Source: Pedobacter sp. (GTDB lineage Bacteria; Bacteroidota; Bacteroidia; Sphingobacteriales; Sphingobacteriaceae). Taken from it: DNA of 64,000 nucleotides. Every line of letters begins with the position of its first letter. The first letter of the stretch is position 1. Positions 1 through 9,583 of the stretch are shown one piece after another. Below the pieces are notes generated by a model. It was not told the origin of the DNA, made no database searches, and saw only the letters and a list, made by a program, of their open reading frames with translations. The stretch spans positions 1 to 64,000 of the forward strand of contig NZ_JAVHXT010000012.1 in assembly GCF_031119335.1 (NCBI RefSeq). The letters run 5' to 3'. The position numbers and the translations under genes are program-made.

Positions 1-328
1 GCATAATACGGTCAATAGTTTCGCTGGAGCTTTGAGTAATCGCAGCGGTGCCCCCAATACCTGCGTTATTTATGATAAAATTGACCTCATAAAGATCACG
101 GATCAGGTTAATGTGCTCCCGTAGCAGAATGCTGTCTGTAAGATCAAACTCATAAACCTGGATGTCGACACCGTATTCTAGCCTAAGCTCGTGCGCAAGG
201 GAATCGGTATTACTGTTGGGCAGTGCAATCATGATCAGATTCATTTTTCGCTCTGCACACTGCATACAAAATTCCCGACCGAGTCCGGAACTTGCGCCTG
301 TGATCAGGGTGTATTTAACGGCCTTCAT
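1..328 (-). CDS. Short-chain dehydrogenase/reductase, N-terminal part only
   Basis: The minus strand from the ATG at 326-328 runs open to the left edge (about 109 codons). The translation has an N-terminal Rossmann nucleotide-binding motif TGASSGLG and the downstream NNAG motif of classical SDR enzymes; the catalytic Ser-Tyr-Lys lies beyond the window. The substrate cannot be inferred. It is divergent from lpdA. By eye it is somewhat richer in G+C than the neighbouring genes, which may hint at different ancestry, but the stretch is short. Confidence 0.85.
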   Translation of the reverse strand, partial: MKAVKYTLITGASSGLGREFCMQCAERKMNLIMIALPNSNTDSLAHELRLEYGVDIQVYEFDLTDSILLREHINLIRDLYEVNFIINNAGIGGTAAITQSSSETIDRIM

Positions 329-450
329 CGTTTGTCTGGTTTGGTTCACCGCTAATATAAATATTTATCGGCAGCGAAGTACAGTTCTTTTTCAGCTTGT
401 GATGCTATTGTAAAAGAAAAGGGTAACCTGGGTTAAATCAACATTTTTAT

Positions 451-458
451 TAATTTTG
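451..458 (+). promoter_or_regulatory. Putative -7 box for lpdA
   Basis: TAATTTTG matches the Bacteroidota -7 consensus TAnnTTTG and lies 36 nt before the chosen lpdA ATG at 495. I see no convincing -33 TTG at the right distance, so this is tentative. The box falls on the alternative upstream TTG start of the same frame, which argues for the internal ATG. Confidence 0.35.
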
Positions 459-494
459 AACCGTATTAAACTTGAAATTCCATTATTTAAAGAT

Positions 495-1883
495 ATGAAC
501 TACGATTTAATTGTGTTAGGTAGCGGTCCCGGCGGATATGTTACTGCCATTAGAGCGTCTCAGTTAGGAATGAAAGTTGCTATTGTAGAACGCGAATCAT
601 TAGGTGGAATTTGCCTAAACTGGGGCTGTATCCCTACTAAAGCTTTATTAAAAAGTGCACAGGTTTTCGAATATATCAATCATGCTGCAGATTATGGTAT
701 TACTACTTCAGAAGCTAAAGCGGATTTCGATGCTGTAGTTAAGCGTAGTCGCGGTGTGGCAGACGGCATGAGTAAAGGTGTTCAATTCTTAATGAAGAAG
801 AACAAAATTGAAGTAGTAATGGGTACCGGCAAAGTTAAGGCTGGTAACAAAGTTGAAGTTAAGGGTGCTGATGGTTCTCAAAAAGAACTTTCTGCTAAAC
901 ATATCGTAATTGCTACCGGTGCTCGCTCTAGAGAGTTGCCTAACTTAAAGCAAGATGGCAAAAAAGTGATTGGCTACCGCCAGGCAATGGTATTGCCTCA
1001 GCAACCAAAATCTATGGTAGTGGTTGGTTCTGGAGCCATTGGTGTTGAGTTCGCTTATTTCTACGCTACTATGGGCACAAAAGTTACCATCGTAGAATTT
1101 ATGGAGCATGTTGTTCCAGTAGAAGACGAAGACGTTTCAAAACAGTTATTACGTAGCTTGAAGAAAACTGGTATCGACATCATGACTTCTTCATCTGTAG
1201 AGTCCGTAGATACAAGCGGCGCTGGCTGTAAAGTTCAAGTTAAAACTGCAAGCGGCATGCAAACTATCGAAGCAGATATCGTTCTTTCTGCTGCTGGTGT
1301 TGTTGCTAACATCGAAAACATTGGCTTAGAAGAAGTTGGCATTAAAACCGACAAGGGTAAAATCGTAGTTGATGAATTTTACAACACTTCAGTTAAAGGA
1401 TATTACGCCATTGGCGATGTGGTTCCTGGTCAAGCATTGGCTCACGTAGCTTCTGCGGAAGGTATCATCTGTGTGGAGAAAATTGCTGGTCAACACGTAG
1501 AGCCATTAGATTACAACAACATCCCAGGTTGTACTTATTGTTCACCAGAAATTGCTTCTGTAGGCTATACAGAAAAAGCGGCTAAAGCTGCTGGTTACGA
1601 ATTGAAGATTGGAAAATTCCCATTCTCGGCATCTGGTAAAGCAAGTGCTGCTGGTGCAAAAGATGGTTTCGTAAAATTAATTTTCGATGCTAAATACGGA
1701 GAATTATTAGGCGCCCACATGATTGGCGCTAACGTAACCGAAATGATTGCTGAGATTGTTGTTGCTCGTAAATTAGAAACTACTGGCCACGAAATGATCA
1801 AGGCGGTTCACCCTCACCCAACCATGAGCGAGGCCATTATGGAAGCTGCTGCTGATGCATACGGAGAAGTAATACATTTATAG
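495..1883 (+). CDS. lpdA: Dihydrolipoyl dehydrogenase (E3)
   Basis: FAD-dependent E3 component of 2-oxoacid dehydrogenase complexes (and possibly glycine cleavage), reoxidising dihydrolipoamide with NAD+. From the ATG at 495 the protein is 462 aa, normal for E3. Visible features are the FAD motif GSGPGG near residue 9, the redox disulfide CLNWGC (Cys40/Cys45), a second Rossmann motif GSGAIG, the AIGD motif near the C-terminal half, and the dimer-interface catalytic HPHPTMSE motif. The frame is open upstream to a TTG at 456, but the ATG directly precedes the canonical NYDLIVLG strand. No E1 or E2 genes are adjacent. A hairpin with a T-run follows at 1905. Confidence 0.96.
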   Translation: MNYDLIVLGSGPGGYVTAIRASQLGMKVAIVERESLGGICLNWGCIPTKALLKSAQVFEYINHAADYGITTSEAKADFDAVVKRSRGVADGMSKGVQFLMKKNKIEVVMGTGKVKAGNKVEVKGADGSQKELSAKHIVIATGARSRELPNLKQDGKKVIGYRQAMVLPQQPKSMVVVGSGAIGVEFAYFYATMGTKVTIVEFMEHVVPVEDEDVSKQLLRSLKKTGIDIMTSSSVESVDTSGAGCKVQVKTASGMQTIEADIVLSAAGVVANIENIGLEEVGIKTDKGKIVVDEFYNTSVKGYYAIGDVVPGQALAHVASAEGIICVEKIAGQHVEPLDYNNIPGCTYCSPEIASVGYTEKAAKAAGYELKIGKFPFSASGKASAAGAKDGFVKLIFDAKYGELLGAHMIGANVTEMIAEIVVARKLETTGHEMIKAVHPHPTMSEAIMEAAADAYGEVIHL

Positions 1884-1904
1884 TTTAATTGTTTAAACTG
1901 TTTG

Positions 1905-1942
1905 AATTGGTTAATTGTTGATAATGCAATTAACCAATTTTT
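1905..1942 (+). terminator. Hairpin terminator after lpdA
   Basis: A perfect 13-bp inverted repeat (AATTGGTTAATTG at 1905-1917, complement at 1927-1939) with a 9-nt loop is followed by TTTTT. The stem is A+T-rich. The flanking spacer to 2000 contains more scattered TTAACCA repeats, so the hairpin may derive from a degenerate repeat. Confidence 0.6.
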
Positions 1943-2001
1943 GTTTAAAGCTACCTCACCACAATTAACCAAATCATCAATTAACCAGTTAACCCACAAA
2001 T

Positions 2002-2844
2002 ATGAAGCTTTACACCATCAATACCGGAAATTTTAAGCTAGACGGCGGCGCTATGTTTGGCGTGGTACCTAAATCTATTTGGCAAAAAACCAATCCAGCC
2101 GACGAGAATAATTTATGTTCTTGGGCTATGCGATGCCTTTTAATTGAAGATGGCGGTAGACTAATTTTGGTTGATAACGGGTTGGGCAACAAACAAGATG
2201 ATAAATTTTTTGGTCATTATTATTTACATGGTGATGATACGTTAGACAAATCTCTTGCTACCCATGGTTTTCATAGAGATGACATTACCGATGTTTTCTT
2301 AACGCACCTGCACTTTGACCATTGTGGAGGATCTATTGAGAGATACGACGACCAACTTCGCCCTGCGTTTAAAAATGCAATTTATTGGAGCAACCAACAG
2401 CATTGGGATTGGGCGGTAACACCTAATGCCCGTGAAAAAGCATCTTTTTTAAAGGAGAACATCCTTCCTATACAAGAAAGTGGACAGCTGAAATTTATTC
2501 CTACGCAGCAGAACGTACATTTTCACGATGGAATTAATATCCGCTTTGCGTATGGACACACAGACGCCATGATGCTGCCGCAGTTGCAGTACAAGGATAA
2601 AACGATTGTTTACATGGCAGATTTACTACCATCTACTGGACATATCCCTTTGCCTTATGTAATGTCTTACGATATGTTTCCACTACAAACATTAAAAGAG
2701 AAGAAGGAGTTCCTTGAAGAAGCCGCCACTAATGACTATATACTTTACTTAGAACACGATCCCGTTAACGAATGTTGTACTTTACAGCATACCGAAAAAG
2801 GTGTTCGCTTAAAAGATACATTTACACTCAACGAAATTTTATAA
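2002..2844 (+). CDS. MBL-fold metallo-hydrolase
   Basis: 280-aa metallo-beta-lactamase-fold protein. The zinc motif HLHFDH (His102, His104, Asp106, His107) is intact, and downstream ligands appear as GHT, an Asp in YMADLLP and a C-terminal His in LEHDP. There is no signal peptide, so it is cytoplasmic. The fold covers lactonases, glyoxalase II-like and phosphodiesterase-like enzymes; the overall layout resembles the AHL-lactonase/quinone-processing side of the family, but substrate cannot be assigned from sequence alone. It appears to be a single-gene unit downstream of the lpdA hairpin. Confidence 0.88.
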   Translation: MKLYTINTGNFKLDGGAMFGVVPKSIWQKTNPADENNLCSWAMRCLLIEDGGRLILVDNGLGNKQDDKFFGHYYLHGDDTLDKSLATHGFHRDDITDVFLTHLHFDHCGGSIERYDDQLRPAFKNAIYWSNQQHWDWAVTPNAREKASFLKENILPIQESGQLKFIPTQQNVHFHDGINIRFAYGHTDAMMLPQLQYKDKTIVYMADLLPSTGHIPLPYVMSYDMFPLQTLKEKKEFLEEAATNDYILYLEHDPVNECCTLQHTEKGVRLKDTFTLNEIL

Positions 2845-3180
2845 ACTGGTTCACTCTTCTGACCTATCTAAAAATGATTTTCACAAGGTGTAGACAGAGT
2901 TGTCCTAATTTAATATCATCTAATATTAAGTTGACTGCCAGTTGTGTCAGTGTAATATCAAAGGCAAGCTAAATTACAACAAAACAAATTTAATTTCGCA
3001 GACACTAACCTCACAAAACAACACCAAAAACACTGTAATTCAATAGATTAAATAAAAAACAACAAACTATTTCCGAACTGACACGCTATTAACTTGGAAT
3101 GATTTTTGCTATAAACAAATCGTTCAAAAAAGGTGACAAAACACAACATTTTCAGTAATTTAACTTTCAGAAATGCACAA
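2845..3180. other. Long A+T-rich spacer before the sigma factor gene
   Basis: No gene is visible. The only structure I see is a weak inverted repeat TTAATAT...ATATTAA (2910-2929). The 3' end of this gap, from about 3165, carries the sigma factor promoter. Confidence 0.5.
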
Positions 3181-3188
3181 AAAAATCC

Positions 3189-3196
3189 TATTTTTG
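3189..3196 (+). promoter_or_regulatory. Promoter -7 box for rpoD
   Basis: TATTTTTG matches TAnnTTTG, 37 nt before the rpoD ATG. A near-match to the -33 element (TTTC at 3165-3168) sits roughly 20 bp upstream. Confidence 0.5.
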
Positions 3197-3233
3197 CAAT
3201 TCTGAAAAACAAAACGAGGACCAATACATATAA

Positions 3234-4094
3234 ATGAGACAACTCAAAATAACCCAATCCATCACCAACCGTGAAAGTCAATCGTTAGACAAGTACTTGC
3301 ACGAAATTGGTAAAGTGGATTTAATTACAGCCGAAGAAGAAGTAATTTTAGCTCGTAAGATTCGTGAGGGAGATCAAGCCGCTCTTGAAAGGTTAACAAA
3401 AACCAATTTACGTTTCGTGGTTTCTGTTGCCAAGCAATACCAAAATCAAGGTTTAACCTTGGGAGATTTAATTAATGAAGGTAACTTAGGTTTAATTAAA
3501 GCTGCAAAACGATTTGATGAAACCAAAGGTTTTAAATTTATTTCTTATGCGGTATGGTGGATCCGTCAATCGATTTTACAAGCTATTGCTGAACAAAGCC
3601 GTATTGTACGTTTGCCTTTAAACCAGGTAGGTTCGTTAAGTAAAATTAGTAAAGCTTTCTCTAAATTAGAGCAAGAATATGAGCGTGAGCCTTCTCCAGA
3701 AGAATTGGCAGATATTTTAGAAACTACCGTTGATAAGATCTCTGACACTTTAAGCAATTCTGGCCGCCACGTATCTATGGATGCGCCGTTTGTACAAGGT
3801 GAAGAAAACACTTTGTTAGACGTGTTAGAAAACCACGAACCTAATACAGATAGCAACTTGATTAACGAGTCGCTTTCTGAAGAAATTAAGCGTTCTTTAT
3901 CTACATTAACAGAAAGAGAACGTGAAATTATCGTGCTGTTTTTTGGTTTAAGTACTAATCACCCTCTTTCATTGGAAGAAATTGGTGAAAAATTCAATTT
4001 AACCCGTGAGCGTGTGCGCCAAATTAAAGATAAAGCGTTACAACGTTTACGCCATACTTCAAGAAGTAAAATCTTGAAATCGTACTTAGGTTAA
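3234..4094 (+). CDS. rpoD: RNA polymerase primary sigma factor (short Bacteroidota form)
   Basis: Primary sigma-70 factor directing RNA polymerase to TTG/TAnnTTTG promoters. At 286 aa it lacks region 1.1 and the non-conserved region, as is usual in Bacteroidota. In order it shows region 1.2 ([10 protein letters not shown]), region 2 with the core-binding and -10-melting helices ([14 protein letters not shown]), region 3, and region 4 ending in the helix-turn-helix [14 protein letters not shown]. It is followed by a 13-bp hairpin terminator that overlaps the next promoter. Monocistronic by layout. Confidence 0.97.
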   Translation: MRQLKITQSITNRESQSLDKYLHEIGKVDLITAEEEVILARKIREGDQAALERLTKTNLRFVVSVAKQYQNQGLTLGDLINEGNLGLIKAAKRFDETKGFKFISYAVWWIRQSILQAIAEQSRIVRLPLNQVGSLSKISKAFSKLEQEYEREPSPEELADILETTVDKISDTLSNSGRHVSMDAPFVQGEENTLLDVLENHEPNTDSNLINESLSEEIKRSLSTLTEREREIIVLFFGLSTNHPLSLEEIGEKFNLTRERVRQIKDKALQRLRHTSRSKILKSYLG

Positions 4095-4160
4095 GCACTT
4101 TACACACAACTTAGTGTAATTTCAACACACTGTAAAACAATATTTTACAAGAAAAATAAA

Positions 4161-4196
4161 GTAAAAAAGATTGGGCACTCGCTCAATCTTTTTTAC
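4161..4196 (+). terminator. rpoD terminator, overlapping the next promoter
   Basis: GTAAAAAAGATTG (4161-4173) and its perfect complement at 4184-4196 form a 13-bp stem with a 10-nt loop and a T-rich 3' arm. The TTG of the downstream promoter is inside the left arm. Confidence 0.75.
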
Positions 4197-4201
4197 TTTT
4201 G
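4171..4201 (+). promoter_or_regulatory. GAPDH promoter, TTG-N20-TACTTTTG
   Basis: TTG at 4171-4173 and TACTTTTG at 4194-4201 are separated by 20 bp, a good match to the Bacteroidota vegetative promoter. The start codon follows at 4232. Both elements are partly inside the rpoD terminator hairpin. Confidence 0.7.
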
Positions 4202-4231
4202 CAGCATTTCTAACCAAAATAATTTTCTTGT

Positions 4232-5680
4232 ATGTCTAATAAATATCAGTCAGAGTTTCAGAACTGGATTGAAAAAGAAAAAAAAGCATTAGAGCTTATC
4301 AAATGTGTTGGCCATTTATGGTATGACAGATCTATCGAATTAGTGCTCTTCCGTAAACCTTTGTTCGATGTTGGTAGCAGTGAAATTCTGGCCTATCATC
4401 AATATGCCAAAGAGATTAGCGGCAAAGACATTTCTATTTACGAAACATTAGAGCTAGCCAGTACTATCGCAAAATCGAGTTTGGCCCCTTCTCGTATCGA
4501 TATTGGCCGTTTAGCTTCTGAGTGGCTCGATGACAGTAATACACAGTCTTCGATGCATGATTTCGTCATCAATAAATTAGGAAAGCACATTGGCAAGGAC
4601 AAAATTAGCCTAAAACCAAAAGATGTAATTTTATACGGATTTGGACGTATTGGACGTATTGCAGCAAGAGAATTAATTGTACAGGCAGGAAAAGGCGAAC
4701 AGTTACGTTTACGTGCCATTGTAACCCGCAGCTATAGTGACGAGGAATTGACCAAACGTGCAGAGTTGTTGCGCACAGATTCGATACATGGCCCTTTTAA
4801 CGGCACTATTGTAGAAGACAGCGAAAATAAAGCATTGATCATTAACGGTCAGACGGTTTATCTAATCGTTGTTAAAAACCCTGAAGATGCGGATTATACC
4901 GAGTATGGCATTAACGATGCTTTGGTGATTGACAATACTGGAGTTTACCGTGACCGTGAAGGTTTAAACAGGCATTTGCAAGCTAAAGGTGTAAGCAAGG
5001 TGTTATTAACCGCACCTGCCAAAGGTGATGTGCCAAATATTGTTACTGGCATTAATGATGGAGATTTTGATTTTAAGGAAGAAACTATCTTCTCCAATGC
5101 TTCTTGTACCACCAATGCAATCATTCCGGTATTGAAAGTAGTGGAAGAAAACTTTGGCATTGAAAAAGGACATATCGAAACTGTCCATTCTTACACCAAT
5201 GACCAAAATTTATTAGATAACTACCATAAAAAATACCGTAGGGGGCGTTCGGCAGCTTTAAACTTGGTAATTACTGAAACAGGAGCAGATAAAGCGGTGG
5301 CAAAAGTACTGCCTCAATTAGCTGGAAAACTGACAGGAAATGCTGTTCGTGTACCAACGCCAAATGTTTCGTTAGCGATATTGAACCTTTCATTAAATCA
5401 GGAAACTAGTAAGGAAGTTATAGAAGATGTTTTAAAACAAGCTTCTCTATTTGGCGACCTTTCAGAGCAGTTAGAATATTCTGTATCTAATGAACTGGTA
5501 AGTACTGATTTAATTGGTAACAGCCATGCTTCTATTGTAGATGGCCCTGCAACGATACTTTCAAAAGACGGTAAATCTGTTGTTTTGTATGCTTGGTACG
5601 ATAACGAATATGGCTATACTCGCCAAGTGATACGCTTGGCAAAGAAAATTGCTGGTGTGGTAAGGCTAACTTATTATTAA
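4232..5680 (+). CDS. Glyceraldehyde-3-phosphate dehydrogenase, long N-terminally extended form
   Basis: NAD(P)-dependent phosphorylating GAPDH of glycolysis/gluconeogenesis. The catalytic Cys is in SNASCTTN (Cys292) and the catalytic His in VHSYTNDQ; the Rossmann motif GFGRIGR begins near residue 134. At 482 aa it is about 130 residues longer than classical GAPDH (about 335 aa), the excess being an N-terminal domain of roughly 120 residues. Such long forms are known in Bacteroidota, and a second classical GAPDH is often encoded elsewhere. The start at 4232 is supported by the promoter at 4171-4201. Confidence 0.93.
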   Translation: MSNKYQSEFQNWIEKEKKALELIKCVGHLWYDRSIELVLFRKPLFDVGSSEILAYHQYAKEISGKDISIYETLELASTIAKSSLAPSRIDIGRLASEWLDDSNTQSSMHDFVINKLGKHIGKDKISLKPKDVILYGFGRIGRIAARELIVQAGKGEQLRLRAIVTRSYSDEELTKRAELLRTDSIHGPFNGTIVEDSENKALIINGQTVYLIVVKNPEDADYTEYGINDALVIDNTGVYRDREGLNRHLQAKGVSKVLLTAPAKGDVPNIVTGINDGDFDFKEETIFSNASCTTNAIIPVLKVVEENFGIEKGHIETVHSYTNDQNLLDNYHKKYRRGRSAALNLVITETGADKAVAKVLPQLAGKLTGNAVRVPTPNVSLAILNLSLNQETSKEVIEDVLKQASLFGDLSEQLEYSVSNELVSTDLIGNSHASIVDGPATILSKDGKSVVLYAWYDNEYGYTRQVIRLAKKIAGVVRLTYY

Positions 5681-5682
5681 GC

Positions 5683-5710
5683 CTCCCCCAACCCCTCCAA
5701 AGGAGGGGAG
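5683..5710. repeat. CCCCTCC-AAA-GGAGGGG dispersed palindrome
   Basis: A short G/C-rich palindrome immediately follows the GAPDH stop. It resembles the C-rich/G-rich intergenic repeats seen again near 30430-30480. It may serve as a terminator stem, but no T-run follows. Confidence 0.5.
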
Positions 5711-5723
5711 TTTATATTTGATA

Positions 5724-5791
5724 CGTCATTGCGAGGCACGAAGCAATCTTAATACGATAGTTGTAAGATTGCTTCGTGCCTCGCAATGACG
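5724..5791. repeat. REP-like palindrome, copy 1
   Basis: A perfect 28-bp inverted repeat (arms 5724-5751 and 5764-5791, starting CGTCATTGCGAGGCACGAAG) with a 12-nt loop lies between the convergent GAPDH and response-regulator genes. A second, covarying copy is at 38020-38084. Confidence 0.9.
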
Positions 5792-5812
5792 ATTTTAGTT
5801 CCCCGATACCCC

Positions 5813-6559
5813 CTACCTCTTTACCAATTTAATCTTATCTAAAATAATTTGAGATTTATCAGACGATATTGGCACCGAGACTTTGTTGTTAAGGAACAGA
5901 CTTCCCCCCTCACTCTTGTTATACGAAGAAACATGGCTTAAGTTAACGATGTAAGATTTATGGGGTCTGAAAAAGATGGGATTTTCTTTAAAGATATCTT
6001 CAAAATTCTTTAGGTTTCGGCTAATCATGTGCTTAGTGCCATCCTCCATATTTATTTCAGAATAAGCACCTTCGCCTTTGATAAAAACTATCTTTTCCAT
6101 ATCTAAAAAAACCAGCGAGCTACCAGATGGCACCGCAATTTTCCCCAGATATACGTTATTTACGTTTTCTTTTAGCAGTCCGTAATTTTGCGTTTTCAGC
6201 TGTTGTTTCTTTATTCTTAAAATAGCATCTGCCAGTTCTTCTGGCACTATGGGCTTCAAAAGGTAATCTACCGCCGAAAATTTGAATGCCTTAATGGCAT
6301 ATTCGTTATATGCTGTAGTAAAAATGATACTGAAATTGATTTCACTTTCGTCAAAAAAATCAAGCAGTTCCAAACCGCTATGACCGGGCATTTCAATATC
6401 CAACAATACAATTTGTGGTTGCAACTTACGAATAGCCTTTACCCCTTGCGACAAATTTTCACATTCGGCAACTATATTTACATCTGGGCAATATTCATTC
6501 AATATCAAGGCTAAATTTACCCTAGCCCGTTTTTCATCATCTATAATTACTGCATCCAT
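5813..6559 (-). CDS. LytTR-family response regulator
   Basis: 248-aa two-component response regulator of the LytT/AlgR type. The receiver domain occupies about residues 1-120, with acidic pocket IDDE, phospho-acceptor Asp54 in LLDIEMPG and Lys102 in LLKP. A LytTR DNA-binding domain fills about residues 140-245 (ISRNLKNFEDIF and FFRPHKSYIVNL). Its start lies 3 nt beyond the stop of the kinase gene 6563-9445, so the two form an operon and a cognate pair. Probable target: the direct repeat at 9584-9615. Confidence 0.93.
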   Translation of the reverse strand: MDAVIIDDEKRARVNLALILNEYCPDVNIVAECENLSQGVKAIRKLQPQIVLLDIEMPGHSGLELLDFFDESEINFSIIFTTAYNEYAIKAFKFSAVDYLLKPIVPEELADAILRIKKQQLKTQNYGLLKENVNNVYLGKIAVPSGSSLVFLDMEKIVFIKGEGAYSEINMEDGTKHMISRNLKNFEDIFKENPIFFRPHKSYIVNLSHVSSYNKSEGGSLFLNNKVSVPISSDKSQIILDKIKLVKR

Positions 6560-6562
6560 ATA

Positions 6563-9445
6563 CTATTCTTCATTTAAAGGCATTTTTATAATTACCACTG
6601 TGCCAACCCCCTGCTGGTTTGCAGCCAATTTATCTTCATAACTCACCGAAATTTTATTCCGTTTATCTTTATTGAGCAACTCGATACGGCTTTGTATGGC
6701 AGCAGTAGCAAACGACTTATGCTTAAGCTGTTTAATCTGATTAAGTTCCGTACTCTTTTTTCGACCTATACCATTATCCGCTATAGTTACCACTAATTGG
6801 CTCGCTTCTTTTTTGAATGTTACCTCCAATTGCTTATTTCCTTCTTTATGTAACAGACCATGCTTAATCGCATTTTCCAAATAAGGCTGCAACAGCATAG
6901 ATGGTATTTTTATATCTTCACCAGCATTAATGCCCAACATAGTAATGGAATAATTAAAATCGCTATCAAACCTAGCTTTTTCTATGTCCAGGTAAAGTCT
7001 AATTGTTTTTATTTCCTCTGCTAACGATATCTCCTCTTTTTCGGTCATTTCCAAAATAGTACGGGTAAGGTTAGCAAACTTTGACAAGTAATTTACCGCA
7101 TTCTTTTTCTCGTTGGCTAAAATATACGATTGAATGGTGTTTAAAGCATTATAAAAAAAATGTGGGTTCATTTGCGATTTGATAGCCTTCAGTTTAGATT
7201 GGTTAAGGTTGTTTTCTAAACTTACTCTATCTAACTTTTGTTGATTACGTTTGTTGTTTTGCTCAATTTTATAACGATAAAGCAAATATACCAGTGTTGA
7301 TACCACCAAAGCAATCAGAGTAATGAACCATACAGACAACCAAAAAGGCTTTTCTATATTAAAAGCTACTTTAGTAAGAATTTGGTTTTCACCCAGCTTA
7401 AATTGTATCTGATATTGTCCTGGAGAAATTGCGCTTAGTTTTAAGCTACCGCTTTGTTCATCTAACCTTTGCCATTTGCCTCCATTCAATTGGTAATATA
7501 CAGGTAATTTTTCAAGCGGCGTATAGGCGAGCAAAGCATAGTTGATGGTAATATTATTTTGATTATGTGCTAAATCACTTAGCATATTTGGTTCTACCTT
7601 TACCTCGTTCACCAATAAATCATCAACAATAAACGTTGGCCTTACAGCTTTACTAGGCGCTTTATTAGGTTCTACAAGTACACCTTTAGAAGTAGCTATG
7701 ATATAATTGCTATCATGTTCAACTATATCAGTAATTTCAAAATCCTGATAAGAATTGGGCAATTGCCTAAGGTTATTTGTTGCCGTATCAAAACAGTAAA
7801 TACCTGATGTAGCATAAATAAACATTAAAGAGTTTGTAGAGGTGATACGATAAATATTGCGAATGGCATTAGCTTTAATTAGGTTTGAAACTTTTACCTG
7901 ATTAGTTACTTCTATTTCGTAAAGCTTACCATTGGCCGAAAGCGCAAACACCTTTTTGCCTAAACAAACCAAATTTTTGATAAATAGTGTTTCGCCATTA
8001 AATTTAAGCTCGCCTTGTGCTGATTTATTTACATAAAACAAGCCTATATTGGTGGCATAATAAATGGTTTTATTTACGGTATGGTAAACTGTTGATTTTC
8101 CGTTTACCCCAATAAGTACCCCGACTTCATTAAAATTTGATTTACGGATGTTATAACTATTGAAAACACTATCCCATTCGCTTTTTTGCTGAGAGGGCGT
8201 GATTTTAAATAAGCCCGAAAAGCCGCTTGCGGCAAAACTATAGTACTTGTGATCTATTTTTTCGACATCTTTTATAGCAACATGGGCTTTAACCAATTTC
8301 TGGTACGAGGCCGACAAGATGTTAAATGTATTAGATGAAAACATCACTTTGCCGCTAGTGGTATCTACAAATAGCTGATTAATGGAATGATTGCTGTTTC
8401 CCTTGTGCACCAAATGTGTAGTTAAATCATCTAAATTCATTTGGTACAAAGCTTCATCCTCGGTAGCAACAATCAACTTGTTTTTATTAAGAGCCAAACG
8501 CACCGGACGGGAAGCCATTTCCACTAGCGAATTACCGAAATTCGGCACCAATATCAGCCCTTTGTTCAACGTAGAAAACCAATAATTACCACGGTTATCT
8601 TTATAGGCATACGAAATGTTATGCTGTTTAAAATAATGAGACACTTTATTGCTTTGGGTAGATAAAATGGAAGCTCCCTTTGGACTAAACAACCAAATAC
8701 CATGATCAATAAATGTTAAATTTTGGGCGTACCCCAAATCATTGGGCCTACTTTTTTGAAGGAAATGCCCATCACCATACCAATAATAACTATTAGTAAT
8801 TTTAGATACAAACAACAAACCTTTCGGTGTAGCTTTCATCATGATCGCTTGTTTTAACGAAGGATAAAAGTTTTGTGGCAACATGATTTTTTTAACGCCA
8901 CTATCTGCTGTTACTTCATAAAGAGCATTGGCCAATACATAAAAAGCATTACCCATTTTACAGGAAGAAACAATAGTCGCTTCACTTATTTCAACATTTT
9001 TGTAAAGTTTCAACGTTTTAAGATGATAAATGGAAACCGCTCCCTTCTTAAGCACAAACAAAAAATTGGCGGTAATGGCGTAACTAAAAAAGCCTATGGG
9101 TTTTGCTTGATTTAATTTGTGTAGTTTACCTTGCTGCACATAGTACAAGTAGCCGTCAAAATTACTGTACCATATCCTTCCATACTTATCTTCCTCTATT
9201 TTAGAACCTGCTCTTGAGGTCTGCCCATCAGAATAATAGGAACTGTACTTGGCTCCATCATACCTGTTTAATCCATCATCAGTAGCAAACCACATGAAAC
9301 CTTTTTTATCTTGATAAATATCATAAACACTGTTAGAAGGAAGCCCTTTTGATTTATCAATGGTATAATAATAGGGATCTTGGCCTGCCACATACTTGCA
9401 AGCAAATACCAGAAGTAATAAAACGGTTTTCTTTAGAGAAATCAT
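6563..9445 (-). CDS. Propeller-sensor histidine kinase (LytS/YpdA type)
   Basis: Membrane sensor kinase. From the ATG at 9443-9445 the protein begins with a signal peptide (MISLKKTVLLLLVF...GQ), then a periplasmic two-component-regulator beta-propeller (first repeat GLPSNSVYDIYQDKKGFMWF), a Y_Y_Y-type Ig-like domain, and one transmembrane helix around residue 705-730. A His_kinase domain follows with the phospho-acceptor in QMNPHFFYNAL (about residue 760), then an HATPase with LENAIKHG and ADNGIG. An upstream in-frame ATG at 9466 gives 967 aa but a poorer signal peptide. It has no receiver domain, unlike hybrid SusR-like regulators, and pairs with the adjacent LytTR regulator. Confidence 0.9.
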   Translation of the reverse strand: MISLKKTVLLLLVFACKYVAGQDPYYYTIDKSKGLPSNSVYDIYQDKKGFMWFATDDGLNRYDGAKYSSYYSDGQTSRAGSKIEEDKYGRIWYSNFDGYLYYVQQGKLHKLNQAKPIGFFSYAITANFLFVLKKGAVSIYHLKTLKLYKNVEISEATIVSSCKMGNAFYVLANALYEVTADSGVKKIMLPQNFYPSLKQAIMMKATPKGLLFVSKITNSYYWYGDGHFLQKSRPNDLGYAQNLTFIDHGIWLFSPKGASILSTQSNKVSHYFKQHNISYAYKDNRGNYWFSTLNKGLILVPNFGNSLVEMASRPVRLALNKNKLIVATEDEALYQMNLDDLTTHLVHKGNSNHSINQLFVDTTSGKVMFSSNTFNILSASYQKLVKAHVAIKDVEKIDHKYYSFAASGFSGLFKITPSQQKSEWDSVFNSYNIRKSNFNEVGVLIGVNGKSTVYHTVNKTIYYATNIGLFYVNKSAQGELKFNGETLFIKNLVCLGKKVFALSANGKLYEIEVTNQVKVSNLIKANAIRNIYRITSTNSLMFIYATSGIYCFDTATNNLRQLPNSYQDFEITDIVEHDSNYIIATSKGVLVEPNKAPSKAVRPTFIVDDLLVNEVKVEPNMLSDLAHNQNNITINYALLAYTPLEKLPVYYQLNGGKWQRLDEQSGSLKLSAISPGQYQIQFKLGENQILTKVAFNIEKPFWLSVWFITLIALVVSTLVYLLYRYKIEQNNKRNQQKLDRVSLENNLNQSKLKAIKSQMNPHFFYNALNTIQSYILANEKKNAVNYLSKFANLTRTILEMTEKEEISLAEEIKTIRLYLDIEKARFDSDFNYSITMLGINAGEDIKIPSMLLQPYLENAIKHGLLHKEGNKQLEVTFKKEASQLVVTIADNGIGRKKSTELNQIKQLKHKSFATAAIQSRIELLNKDKRNKISVSYEDKLAANQQGVGTVVIIKMPLNEE

Positions 9446-9583
9446 CTGCTTAACAAATGTAAACATTCAATGGCAATACCAATTGCCCAGTTAACAAAAC
9501 CCCATTTAGCATTAACAAAATGATTGATCTGTTTCTTTTAAAAGGGTTTAAGTTGAATTTAGTAAGCTTTTACGGTTTTCGTT

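Noticed and set aside
8391..9115. Plus-strand frames opposite the propeller kinase
   Set aside because: They lie wholly within a well-supported minus-strand gene.
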